From Palsa-513 sp036510225 (GTDB lineage Bacteria; Actinomycetota; Thermoleophilia; Solirubrobacterales; Solirubrobacteraceae): a stretch of 21,990 bases of DNA. Location: assembly GCA_036510225.1 (NCBI GenBank), contig DATCEH010000107.1, positions 1-21,990 of the forward strand. The letters are read 5' to 3'. Below are positions 14,135 through 20,607 of the stretch, in pieces. Numbering within the stretch: the first letter of the stretch is position 1; each line of letters begins with the position of its first letter. The notes under the pieces were generated by a model. The model made no database searches and was not told where the DNA came from. It worked only from the letters and a program-made list of their open reading frames with translations. A program made the translations under genes and the position numbers.

Positions 14135-15022
14135 CTACAGCAGAGGTGCGGTTGGCGCGGGCTGACCGTCGTCGGCGACCGTCCCGGCTCGCGGGACCAG
14201 CACCAGCGAACAGGTGGCCAGGCGCGCGAGGCGCCTGGCGATCCTCCCGAGGACGAGGCGGCCGGGCGGGCCGTAACTGCCGGAGCCGACGACCAGCAGG
14301 TCGACTCGACCGGCGAAGGCCTCGAGCTCTTCGGCCGGGGCGCCGTGGACGGCGGCGGCCTCGATGTGCTCGATCGCGCGGACACGCTCTGACACCAGAC
14401 GGAGGCTGTTCTCCAGTGCCTCCCGCCGGCCGCCGGGCGTCGGCAGAGCGCTGGCGCCGTCCGGCACGGCCACCACGTGGAGGGCGCTCAGGCGGGCGTC
14501 GTGGCGGTCGGCGATCCGGCGCCCGACGAGAGCGGCGACGTGACCCTCGTCGGTGAAGTCGTAGCCGACGCCGACCTTCCCGACCACGGTCGGGCCTGCC
14601 GCGGTGCTCCGGGGGGCGATTCCCACGGCACACCGTGCGCCGTTGAACGATGCGAGGACGTCGGCGTCGACCAGCACACGGCCAGGCCGGCCCTGCGCGG
14701 ACGAGCCGACGACGAGCAGGTCGGCCAGCGTGTCGTCGGCGAGCCGGTGTAGGCCGTGGCCGACCGAGCGCGCGGCGACCGCGATCACCCCGGCGTCGAC
14801 GCCGGCCGTGTCGCGCTCGGCCTCGAGCAGGCGCAGGGATCCCTCCCGCCAGCCATGGTCGGACGTGTGGACCAGCCGGCGGCCGACCCCGCCCGGCGAG
14901 GCGCCGACATAGACGTGAGCGAGGTTCACGCGGGCGCCGGGGTCGGCGAGGCCCCGGGCGAGTGCGATCGCGTCACGGCCGCCGGGCCTGCCGTCGACTC
15001 CGATCAGGACGTTGCCGAACAT
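14135..15022 (-). CDS. Universal stress protein, two tandem UspA domains
   Basis: 295 residues from ATG at 15022, chosen because AAAGGAG lies just upstream at ideal distance and the product starts MFGNVLIGVDG like other UspA proteins. Domain 1 is about 1-145 (ending near LLVVGSSAQGRPGRVLVDADVLAS); domain 2 is about 150-285 (VGVGYDFTDEGHVAALVG to LLVVGSGSYGPPGRLVLGRIARRLA, TCSLVLVPR). The usual ATP loop is G-2x-G-9x-G-S/T. Both loops here depart from it: domain 1 has no closing Gly-Ser and domain 2 has a shortened spacer ending Gly-Arg, so nucleotide binding may be weak or lost. Cytoplasmic, stress-related by family; the target is unknown. It stands alone, convergent with the glycan operon. 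Confidence 0.87.
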   Translation of the reverse strand: MFGNVLIGVDGRPGGRDAIALARGLADPGARVNLAHVYVGASPGGVGRRLVHTSDHGWREGSLRLLEAERDTAGVDAGVIAVAARSVGHGLHRLADDTLADLLVVGSSAQGRPGRVLVDADVLASFNGARCAVGIAPRSTAAGPTVVGKVGVGYDFTDEGHVAALVGRRIADRHDARLSALHVVAVPDGASALPTPGGRREALENSLRLVSERVRAIEHIEAAAVHGAPAEELEAFAGRVDLLVVGSGSYGPPGRLVLGRIARRLARLATCSLVLVPRAGTVADDGQPAPTAPLL

Positions 15023-15181
15023 GTGACTCCTTTGACCGTCCACCGTCACCGAAGGTACGGCAGCGCGGGGACGGGCGCGTCCGGCCCCGGCGCTCGGGTG
15101 GCTGTGCCAGTCGCAGAGAAGCAGGCCCGTGGGGACCGGCCGGTGGTGTTCTACTCCTCTGCGACCCCGGTCACGCCCATC

Positions 15182-15260
15182 TGCTCAGGCAGCCCTCAGC
15201 AGCTCAGGCGAGGTCTCAGGTGGTCAGGCGAGCTCTCGGCTGCTCGGGCGAGCCCCAACG
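15182..15260. repeat. Four imperfect 20 bp tandem repeats
   Basis: Units at 15182-15200 (one base shorter), 15201-15220, 15221-15240 and 15241-15260 share a core of the form NNKTCAGGCGAGNNCTC. They lie in the 253 bp gap between the stress-protein start and the end of the DUF899 gene. No gene covers them. They could be regulator sites or a degenerating minisatellite; the rest of the gap shows nothing further. Confidence 0.6.
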
Positions 15261-15275
15261 AGAACGTCGGCGGGC

Positions 15276-15910
15276 TCAGCCCGTGGGGTATTCGTCGTGG
15301 CGGCGCCACCAGGCGTCGGTCTCGTTGCGGCCGAGCGGCGCCCGGTCGAGCCATGCGTACATGCCCCAGAGGCCGTCGACGCCCCGGCCGTATGCCGAAT
15401 AGGTGTGGAAGACGACGCCGTCTTCGAGCGCGAACGCGCTCACCCCGGGCCCCTCCTTGCGGTAGGTCACCGGGTCCGTGCCGGCACCCGAGGCGACCTC
15501 GATCAACGTCGGACTCTGCTCGGACGGGCGGAAGTCGGCCTGACGGAAGTTGTAGTGAACGGCCCCGGCCTGCCATTCCTCCTGGGTGTGCGAGACGTGG
15601 AAGTCGTAGTTGAAGTCACTGTCGAACGACGACGCCCACGGGAAGTCCCAGCCCATCCGCTCCTTGTAGGCCTCCAGTTTGGCCAGCGGCGCGCGGGACA
15701 CGGCCGTGAAGGCGACATCGTGATTTGCGAGGTGCACGACCGATCCGGCGAAGCCGTCGGCGATCGCCGAGCAGGACGGGCAGCCGGCCGAGTAGCCGGG
15801 CCCGAACATGAAGTGATAGATGACGAGCTGCGAGCGGCCCGCGAAGAGATCCACGAGGGACGCCGGGCCGCGAGCCACTCTTCGGGCGTTCCGGTCCTGT
15901 GATCGGTCAT
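15276..15910 (-). pseudogene. DUF899 thioredoxin-like protein, frameshifted by an internal deletion
   Basis: The true start is visible: ATG at 15910 follows AAAGGAG and overlaps the arsR stop (ATGA), and begins MTDHRTGTPEEWLAAR, a typical DUF899 N-terminus. After about residue 16 this frame stops matching. The family sequence resumes in the next frame with SLVDLFAGRSQLVIYHFMFG, then GCPSCSAIADGF (CxxC-like), SRAPLAKLEAYKERMGWDFPW, DFNYDFHVS and a C-terminus ending WWRRHDEYPTG. Roughly 40 residues usual between these parts (the charged helix and the PW(V)-type strand) are missing, so a deletion not divisible by three near 15860-15870 best explains it. A rescued product could start at ATG 15929 inside arsR, but it would begin with unrelated MPKGDDDD text. 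Family function is poorly known. Confidence 0.8.
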
Positions 15911-16278
15911 CGTCGTCTCCTTTCGGCATTAGGAATCGCGTTTCTCTCCGCCTGGACGGACTCGGCGATCGCCTTGATCCGAGTCAGGCGCCTGTCCCAC
16001 TGCGCGGCCACCCGGGCCATCGCCTCGCTGGCGACATCCAGGCGCTCGGGCCGTACGGCGTAGCGCACCTCACGGCCGTGCCGCCGGCCGTCGACCAGGC
16101 CGACGCGGTTGAGCACGACGAGGTGCTTGGCGACGGCCTGGCGGCTGACCGGCAGACCCGCGGCCAGCGTCGTGGTGGTCGCCTCGCCCGCTTCGAGCAG
16201 GGCGTCGAGCATCCGCCGCCGGGTCGGGTCGGCAACCGCCGACCACAGCGCATCGTCCTCGGCGACCGTCGCGGCCAT
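15907..16278 (-). CDS. ArsR-family winged-helix repressor
   Basis: 123 residues from ATG at 16278, which overlaps the SRPBCC stop by one base (TGATG). The winged helix is clear: ALWSAVADPTRRRMLDALLEAGEATTTTLAAGLPVSRQAVAKHLVVLNRVGLV, where SRQAVAKHL is the recognition helix and GREVRYAV the wing. The metal-binding CxCxD motif of arsenic/cadmium sensors is absent, so it is of the metal-independent kind commonly paired with SRPBCC (AHSA1) partners. Those usually repress their own operon. Two copies of a GCAACC...GGTTGC palindrome at the operon's 5' end are the likely binding sites. Its stop overlaps the DUF899 start by four bases. Confidence 0.92.
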   Translation of the reverse strand: MAATVAEDDALWSAVADPTRRRMLDALLEAGEATTTTLAAGLPVSRQAVAKHLVVLNRVGLVDGRRHGREVRYAVRPERLDVASEAMARVAAQWDRRLTRIKAIAESVQAERNAIPNAERRRR

Positions 16279-16760
16279 CAACGACGGGCCGCGGACGCCT
16301 TCGATGCAACGTGATCGAGCAGCTCGCCGAGATGCCTCTCCCAGCCGTGTTCGTGGCTTTCGAGGTACCGGGCCCGGTCGTCGTCGCCGTGGGTCACCCC
16401 GCCGATCCCGCTCTCGACGACCCGCAGCCGAGTGCCGTGGGCCTCCTCGGTCAGGCTGAACTCGACCAGCGCCGAGTTGTCCTCATCCGGGGCGACGCCG
16501 TGGGGATGGCACCAGCGGAAGGAGAAGCGGCGGTACGGCTCGGCGTCGACGACCCGGATCCCGACGATCAGGTCCGACTCGGGGCCTCCGCCGCGGCCCC
16601 CCGGCCTCCAGGCGAGCCTTCCGTCCGCCCCAGCCCGGGCCTGGACGTCGGCCTCGTCGCTGAGCCAGCTGGTGATCTGCTCGGGCTCGGTGGTCACTCC
16701 CCAGACGACCTCCGCGGGCGCCTCGATCAGGATCTCTCGTTCGATGCGCTCGGCGGCCAC
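16278..16760 (-). CDS. SRPBCC (AHSA1-like) domain protein
   Basis: 160 residues from GTG at 16760, preceded by GAGAGG. The frame is open to 16859, but a longer start would place the operator palindromes inside the gene and adds no family sequence. Motifs of the START/Bet v1-like AHSA1 group are seen in order: IEREILIEAPAEVVWGVTTEPEQITSWL, DLIVGIRVVDAEPYRRFSFRW, SALVEFSLTEEAHGTRLRVVESG and HEHGWERHLGELLDHVA. Such proteins have a hydrophobic ligand cavity; the ligand is unknown. First gene of the SRPBCC - arsR - DUF899 operon, a common combination whose function is unsettled. Confidence 0.9.
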   Translation of the reverse strand: MAAERIEREILIEAPAEVVWGVTTEPEQITSWLSDEADVQARAGADGRLAWRPGGRGGGPESDLIVGIRVVDAEPYRRFSFRWCHPHGVAPDEDNSALVEFSLTEEAHGTRLRVVESGIGGVTHGDDDRARYLESHEHGWERHLGELLDHVASKASAARR

Positions 16761-16780
16761 GCCCGTCCTCTCGTTGATGT

Positions 16781-16827
16781 GCAACCGATGGGTGCGGGAA
16801 GTTACCAGACGCAACCATTGGTTGCGT
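16781..16827 (-). promoter_or_regulatory. Twin ArsR operator palindromes and likely promoter
   Basis: ACGCAACCATTGGTTGCGT at 16809-16827 is a perfect 9+1+9 palindrome. A second, imperfect copy, GCAACCGATGGGTGC, lies at 16781-16795, exactly 30 bp away centre to centre, so both fall on the same DNA face. Between them TAACTT (16804-16799, minus strand) fits a -10 box, which would put one site just upstream of it and the other over the transcript start, a repression layout. GTG of the SRPBCC gene is 20 bp further on. Confidence 0.7.
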
Positions 16828-16910
16828 ATCGGGGTGCCGACAGCGGTGACCGACGCCACTCCAGGGACGCCGCGTCGAATTCGGCCGCGCCCGACGGGGC
16901 CGGCGGTCGC

Positions 16911-17300
16911 TCAGCGGCCGCTGCAGCCGTGCTCGGGCAGGTGGCGTGCAGCCCAGTCGGCGAGCTCGTGGAGGGCCGGCACGAGGGCCTGGCCGGCCTC
17001 GGTGAGGGCGTAGGACACGGCGACCGGCGGGCCCTCGTCGACGGTTCGCGCGATCAGGCCGGCGGCGGTCAGCTCGCTGAGGCGCTCGGAGAGCACCGAG
17101 TCGCTGATCGGCGTCACGGCCCGCGAAAGCTCGCGAAAGCCGGCCGGTCCGCCGACGAGCGAGCCGAGCACAACACCGCTCCACCGCTTGCCGAGGAATT
17201 CGAATGCCCGGACGAGCGCCCTGTTGCAGGCCGGAGCGTCCTGTACCGGGGCGTCCTGTGACGCGGCGATCCTGCGGGTGGTCGTCGCCGGCTGGCTCAT
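16911..17300 (-). CDS. HxlR-family transcriptional regulator
   Basis: 129 residues from ATG at 17300 (GGTGGG just upstream; the longer frame to 17330 lacks support). Features of HxlR winged-helix proteins: the conserved Cys25 before helix 1 (ACNRALVRAFEFLGKRWSGVVLGSL), FRELSRAVTPISDSVLSERLSELTAAGLI as the helix-turn-helix, and VSYALTEAGQALVPALHELADWA as wing plus dimer helix. The family includes redox or electrophile sensors acting through this Cys. It is divergent from the RutE-like nitroreductase gene 130 bp away and probably controls it. Confidence 0.92.
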   Translation of the reverse strand: MSQPATTTRRIAASQDAPVQDAPACNRALVRAFEFLGKRWSGVVLGSLVGGPAGFRELSRAVTPISDSVLSERLSELTAAGLIARTVDEGPPVAVSYALTEAGQALVPALHELADWAARHLPEHGCSGR

Positions 17301-17329
17301 CCCACCGAAGGCTATCGTGTGGATCGCCA

Positions 17330-17363
17330 CAAGTCACTAGGGATTTGCGAGTTGCTAGTCTTG
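17330..17363. promoter_or_regulatory. Inverted repeat between hxlR and nitroreductase genes
   Basis: CAAGTCACTAG (17330-17340) and CTAGTCTTG (17355-17363) are inverted half-sites (CAAG..ACTAG / CTAGTCTTG, with a 2 bp insertion in the left arm) in a locally AT-richer part of the divergent gap. Likely HxlR binding site; no experiment or family consensus checked. Confidence 0.45.
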
Positions 17364-17429
17364 TGCTTGTCGGGGGGCGTGCGAACGCCACCGGCATTTT
17401 CAAGCCTTCCACGATCCGGGAGCCCTCCG

Positions 17430-18056
17430 ATGCCCTCCACCGCCTCAGCCGACCCGCTCGACGCCCTCGTTCTCGAGGAGGCGGCCAGGCGCCTGCTGTT
17501 CACCGACGCCCGCACGGCCAACACGTTCACCGACGCGCCGGTGACCGACGAGCAGCTGCGGGCGATCTACGAGCTCGCCAAGCTCCCGCCGACCGCCGCC
17601 AACACGAACCCGCTCCGCGTCCTCTACATCCGGCCGGGCGAGGCGCGCGATCGGCTGATCGGGCTGATGTCCGAGGGCAACCGCGCGAAGACGGCGACCG
17701 CACCGGTCGTCGCCGTTCTCGCGACCGACCACGCCTTCCACGACCGCATCCCCGAGCTCCTGCCCTTCCGGCCCGAACTGCGCGAGTACTTCGCCGCCGA
17801 CGAGGATCTCCGCGCGGGATCGGCCGTCTTCAACGGCGCCCTCCAGGCCGCGTACTTCATCCTCGCCGTCCGGGCCGCCGGCCTCGCCGCCGGACCGATG
17901 GGCGGATTCGACCGCGCGGGCGTCGACGCCGCGTTCTTCGCCGGCTCCGACTGGCACTCCCAGCTCGTCGTCAACATCGGCACCCCGGGGCCCGACGCCT
18001 GGTTCGCCGACCGCCTCCCCCGCGTCTCCTACGACGACGCCGTCCGCCACGCATAG
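17430..18056 (+). CDS. Nitroreductase-family protein, RutE/malonic semialdehyde reductase-like
   Basis: 208 residues from ATG at 17430 (MPSTASADPLDALVLEEAAR); the frame is open further upstream, but that part overlaps the promoter region and is not family sequence. RutE-type stretches: ANTFTDAPVTDEQLRAIYELAKLPPTAANTNPLRVLYI at the FMN-binding N-terminus, ALQAAYFILAVRAAGLAAGPMGGFD in the middle and VVNIGTPG near the end. Relatives are FMN-dependent and reduce malonic semialdehyde to 3-hydroxypropionate in pyrimidine degradation, or reduce nitro and other electrophilic compounds. No other rut genes are here, so the natural substrate is open. Control by the divergent HxlR regulator would fit an electrophile-response role. 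Confidence 0.86.
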   Translation: MPSTASADPLDALVLEEAARRLLFTDARTANTFTDAPVTDEQLRAIYELAKLPPTAANTNPLRVLYIRPGEARDRLIGLMSEGNRAKTATAPVVAVLATDHAFHDRIPELLPFRPELREYFAADEDLRAGSAVFNGALQAAYFILAVRAAGLAAGPMGGFDRAGVDAAFFAGSDWHSQLVVNIGTPGPDAWFADRLPRVSYDDAVRHA

Positions 18057-18159
18057 ACGACACGCGACCCGGCCGTGCTCCAGCCGGACCGCCCGGCGTC
18101 CCCCGGCGCGCGGCGCTCAGCCGCCGACAGCGGGCGAGCGGGCCGGCAGGTCCTGCGGC

Positions 18160-18546
18160 TCACGCCGGGCCGGCGACGCCGACCACGTGGCCCTCGGGGT
18201 CAGCGACGTGTCCGACGACGAGGTTGGATCCCGGCGCCCGGTCGGGACCCATCCGACGGGTCCCCCCGAGGCTCTCCGCCCTGAGCAGGGCGGCTTCGAC
18301 GTCGGGGACGCCGACGTAGAAGATGACGTGTCCGCCGTAGTCCTTCCCGCCGCCGACACCGCCGGGAATCCCGACGCCGTGCTCGGTCGTGTTGCCATCG
18401 ACAAACCCGTAGTTCCCCGCCTCGGAGACCGCCGGCGCAGCCTGGCCGGTCGTGTCGAACTCCCATCCGAACGGGCCGGCGTAGTACCGACGTAGCCTCT
18501 CTGGGTCCCGTCCGATCACCTCGAAGTGCACGACTGGTTGTCCCAC
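18160..18546 (-). CDS. VOC/glyoxalase-like protein
   Basis: 128 residues from GTG at 18546, preceded by GGTGG at close spacing; no in-frame ATG lies near. Vicinal-oxygen-chelate fold: first half VVHFEVIGRDPERLRRYYAGPFGWEFD, second half GGHVIFYVGVPDVEAALLRAESLGG ending VGHVADPEGHVVGVAG. The candidate metal ligands are His7-type and His/Glu positions in these beta strands (HFEV, GHVIF, DPEGH). Substrate unknown; many such proteins act on glyoxal-like or antibiotic molecules. Divergent from the second HxlR regulator across a 75 bp AT-rich gap, so probably its target. Confidence 0.87.
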   Translation of the reverse strand: MGQPVVHFEVIGRDPERLRRYYAGPFGWEFDTTGQAAPAVSEAGNYGFVDGNTTEHGVGIPGGVGGGKDYGGHVIFYVGVPDVEAALLRAESLGGTRRMGPDRAPGSNLVVGHVADPEGHVVGVAGPA

Positions 18547-18621
18547 GGTCCACCTGTCATTAGTTGTTAAAAACAAGCTCAACGTAGTAAAGCACAACGA
18601 AGCCCTGGTAGGCTTTCGAAC
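18547..18621. promoter_or_regulatory. AT-rich divergent promoter with palindrome TTGTTAAAAACAA
   Basis: A perfect 13 bp palindrome, TTGTT-AAA-AACAA, at 18564-18576 sits in the only clearly AT-rich stretch of this part of the window, between the VOC gene and the HxlR gene. Position and symmetry fit an operator for the HxlR protein acting on both genes. A related half-site, CACAACG, follows at 18593-18599. Confidence 0.6.
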
Positions 18622-19302
18622 GTGCCGACCCGCCGGACATATCGCGACGCCTGCGGTATAGCTCGGGCCCTCGACGTCGTCGGCGAGCGGTGGGCCCTGC
18701 TCGTCGTTCGCGAGCTCCTGCTCGGACCCCAGCGGTACTCCGACCTCCGCGCGGCGCTCCCGAGGGCGAGCTCGAACCTCCTCGCCGACCGCCTCCACGA
18801 GCTCGAGGACCGCGGCGTGGTCGACCGCCGCCGGCTCGCCCCGCCCGCCGGGTCGTGGGTCTACGAGCTGACCGACTGGGGACGGGGGCTCGAGCCGATC
18901 GTCCTCGCGCTTGGCGCTTGGGCGCTCGACGTCCCCGTCCCGCCAGGGCCGCGGTCGCTCAGCCCGACATCGGCCCTGCTCTTCCTCCGGGGGATCGGCC
19001 AACCCGACCCGGACGCGCCGCCGGCGACCTACCGGGTCGAGCTTGACGACCGCGTCTGGACCGTCGACGTCGTCGCCGCCGGCGAACTCGGCGTCCACGC
19101 CGGCGAGCCGACCGCCGCCGACGCGTCGATTCGGACCGACCCCGAAACCCTGGTCGCCGTCCTCGAGGACCCCCGACGCCTGGACGCGGCAATCGACGAC
19201 GACACCGTTACCGTGACCGGCGACCTGGCCGGCGTCCGCCGCCTTCTGCGCAGCGCGACCGCCACCCCCCCGACCCCCGCCAGCACACCTTGCGCAACCT
19301 GA
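18622..19302 (+). CDS. HxlR-family regulator with extra C-terminal domain
   Basis: 226 residues from GTG at 18622, about twice the length of a plain HxlR protein. Residues 1-105 are HxlR: DACGIARALDVVGERWALLVVRELLLG with the conserved Cys11, RYSDLRAALPRASSNLLADRLHELEDRGVV as helix-turn-helix, YELTDWGRGLEPIVLALGAWALD as wing and dimer helix. Residues about 120-215 form a second domain (YRVELDDRVWTVDVVAAGE, DASIRTDPETLVAVL, DDTVTVTGDLAGVRRLL) resembling SCP2-like sterol-carrier modules, which may bind a hydrophobic effector; this architecture occurs in actinobacterial HxlR proteins. It is divergent from the VOC gene and overlaps the following reductase-like gene by 13 bp. Confidence 0.87.
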   Translation: MPTRRTYRDACGIARALDVVGERWALLVVRELLLGPQRYSDLRAALPRASSNLLADRLHELEDRGVVDRRRLAPPAGSWVYELTDWGRGLEPIVLALGAWALDVPVPPGPRSLSPTSALLFLRGIGQPDPDAPPATYRVELDDRVWTVDVVAAGELGVHAGEPTAADASIRTDPETLVAVLEDPRRLDAAIDDDTVTVTGDLAGVRRLLRSATATPPTPASTPCAT

Positions 19303-19859
19303 TCTTCTCGATGGGGGTCTCGCTCGACGGCTACGTCGCCGGGCCCGCCGGCCAGATCGACTGGTCGGCGCCCGACGAGGAGCTCCACCGACTCCACAAT
19401 CACCTGACCAGCCAGATCGGCGTTCACCTCTGCGGGCGGCGGCTCTACGAGACGATGGTCTGCTGGGAGACCGCCGAGCGCCGGCCCGGGCTGGCGGACT
19501 TCGAGCTCGAGTTCGCCGGGATCTGGCAGGCCATCCCCAAGCTCGTCTTCTCGACCACGCTCGACCACGTCGAGGGCAACGCCAGCCTCGCGACCGGGAG
19601 CCTCGCCGACGAGGTCGCCCGGCTGAAGGCCGAGCCCGGCGGGGACATCGAGGTCGGCGGACCCGGCCTGGCGTCGCAGTGCATCCAGCTCGGCCTGGTC
19701 GACGAGTTCCGCCTCTTCGTCAGCCCCGTCGTCCTCGGCGGTGGAACGCCGTACTTCCCACCGCTCGCCCAGCCGATCGACGTCGAGCTCTCAGAGACTC
19801 GAACGTTCGCCGGTCGGGTGCTCTACCTCCGCTACATGCGCACCGACGGCCGGGACTAG
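19290..19859 (+). CDS. RibD-C / dihydrofolate-reductase-like protein
   Basis: 189 residues from TTG at 19290, giving MRNLIFSMGVSLDGYVAGP, the family's standard N-terminus; the alternative ATG at 19311 would cut into the first beta strand. Other family marks: a GRRLYETM motif around 49-56, FSTTLDHVEGNASLATG, and GDIEVGGPGLASQCIQLGLVDEFRLFVSPVVLGGGTPYF, the nucleotide-binding and C-terminal strands of RibD-like reductases. It is a stand-alone NAD(P)H reductase-like protein, not the riboflavin enzyme, which is ribD at the other end. The overlap with the HxlR gene means the two are co-transcribed. Substrate unknown. Confidence 0.88.
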   Translation: MRNLIFSMGVSLDGYVAGPAGQIDWSAPDEELHRLHNHLTSQIGVHLCGRRLYETMVCWETAERRPGLADFELEFAGIWQAIPKLVFSTTLDHVEGNASLATGSLADEVARLKAEPGGDIEVGGPGLASQCIQLGLVDEFRLFVSPVVLGGGTPYFPPLAQPIDVELSETRTFAGRVLYLRYMRTDGRD

Positions 19860-19863
19860 ACGC

Positions 19864-19891
19864 GGCCGGCAGGCCGGCCGGCCGGCAGGCC
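19864..19891. repeat. GC-rich direct repeat between convergent genes
   Basis: GGCCGGCAGGCC occurs at 19864-19875 and again at 19880-19891, in the 31 bp between the reductase-like gene and rpe, whose stop codon touches the second copy. The alternating GGCC text can fold in several ways and may help end transcription from both sides; there is no T-tract. Confidence 0.4.
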
Positions 19892-20574
19892 TACGAACGG
19901 ACCGGGCCGGCGAATCCGGCCAGGGCGGCGGCATTGATCGCCGCGTAGGCCTCGGCCGGATCCGGCGCGCTGAAGATCGCGTTGCCCGCGACGAAGAAGC
20001 TCGCCCCCCGGGCGGCACACGGGCCGGCCGTCCCGGCGTCGACGCCGCCGTCGACCTCGATCACGACACCGTCGCCCAACATCGGCGCCAGACGCTCGAG
20101 CTTGGCGAGTGACGCCTTGATGAACTTCTGCCCGCCCCAGCCTGGGTTGACCGTCATGCAGAGCGCGAGATCGATCTTGTCGGCCACCTCGGCGAAGACC
20201 TCGAGCGGCGTGCTCGGGCAGACCGCGAGCCCGGCGTAGACGCCGGCCTGGCGGATCAGGTCGAGCGTGTAGTCGAGATGGGGGGTCGCCTCAGCGTGGA
20301 TCGTGATCACGTTGGCCCCGGCCTTCGCGAACTCGGCGACCTGGCGCTCGGGCCGCTCGATCATCAGGTGGACGTCGAGCAGGACGCCGAGCTCCGAGAG
20401 CGACGCGACGATCCCAGGTCCGAAAGTCAGCGGCGGGACGAAGTGGCCGTCCATGATGTCGACGTGGATGACCGTCGCCCCGGCCGCGACGATCTCCGCG
20501 GCCTGTTCGCGGATGCGCCCGTGGTCGGAGGCGAGGACCGACGGGAGGACAAGGGGTTGGGTGGGGAGACTCAT
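19891..20574 (-). CDS. rpe: Ribulose-phosphate 3-epimerase
   Basis: 227 residues, normal length. Interconverts ribulose 5-phosphate and xylulose 5-phosphate in the pentose phosphate pathway; ribulose 5-phosphate also feeds RibBA. TIM-barrel signatures: LPSVLASDHGRI, HVDIMDGHFVPPLTFGP (His37, catalytic Asp39), DVHLMI (His69), MTVNPGWGGQKF and EVDGGV (catalytic Asp175), then the phosphate-binding FVAGNAIF. ATG at 20574 has no Shine-Dalgarno; TAGAAT on the minus strand ends seven bases before it, so transcription may begin at the start codon itself (leaderless). It lies 33 bp after the zinc-ribbon gene. Confidence 0.96.
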   Translation of the reverse strand: MSLPTQPLVLPSVLASDHGRIREQAAEIVAAGATVIHVDIMDGHFVPPLTFGPGIVASLSELGVLLDVHLMIERPERQVAEFAKAGANVITIHAEATPHLDYTLDLIRQAGVYAGLAVCPSTPLEVFAEVADKIDLALCMTVNPGWGGQKFIKASLAKLERLAPMLGDGVVIEVDGGVDAGTAGPCAARGASFFVAGNAIFSAPDPAEAYAAINAAALAGFAGPVRS

Positions 20575-20581
20575 GCGACAA

Positions 20582-20587
20582 ATTCTA
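20582..20587 (-). promoter_or_regulatory. Candidate -10 box for leaderless rpe mRNA
   Basis: TAGAAT on the minus strand ends 7 bp before the rpe ATG, matching the TAnnnT spacing seen at actinobacterial leaderless promoters. No clear -35 hexamer is found upstream, and read-through from the zinc-ribbon gene remains possible. Confidence 0.35.
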
Positions 20588-20607
20588 GCTCGGGATCAGC
20601 CTGCCCG

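Noticed and set aside
18547..19098. N-terminal extension of the VOC frame through the HxlR gene
   Set aside because: The extension is antisense to a recognised regulator; VOC homology begins at GTG 18546.
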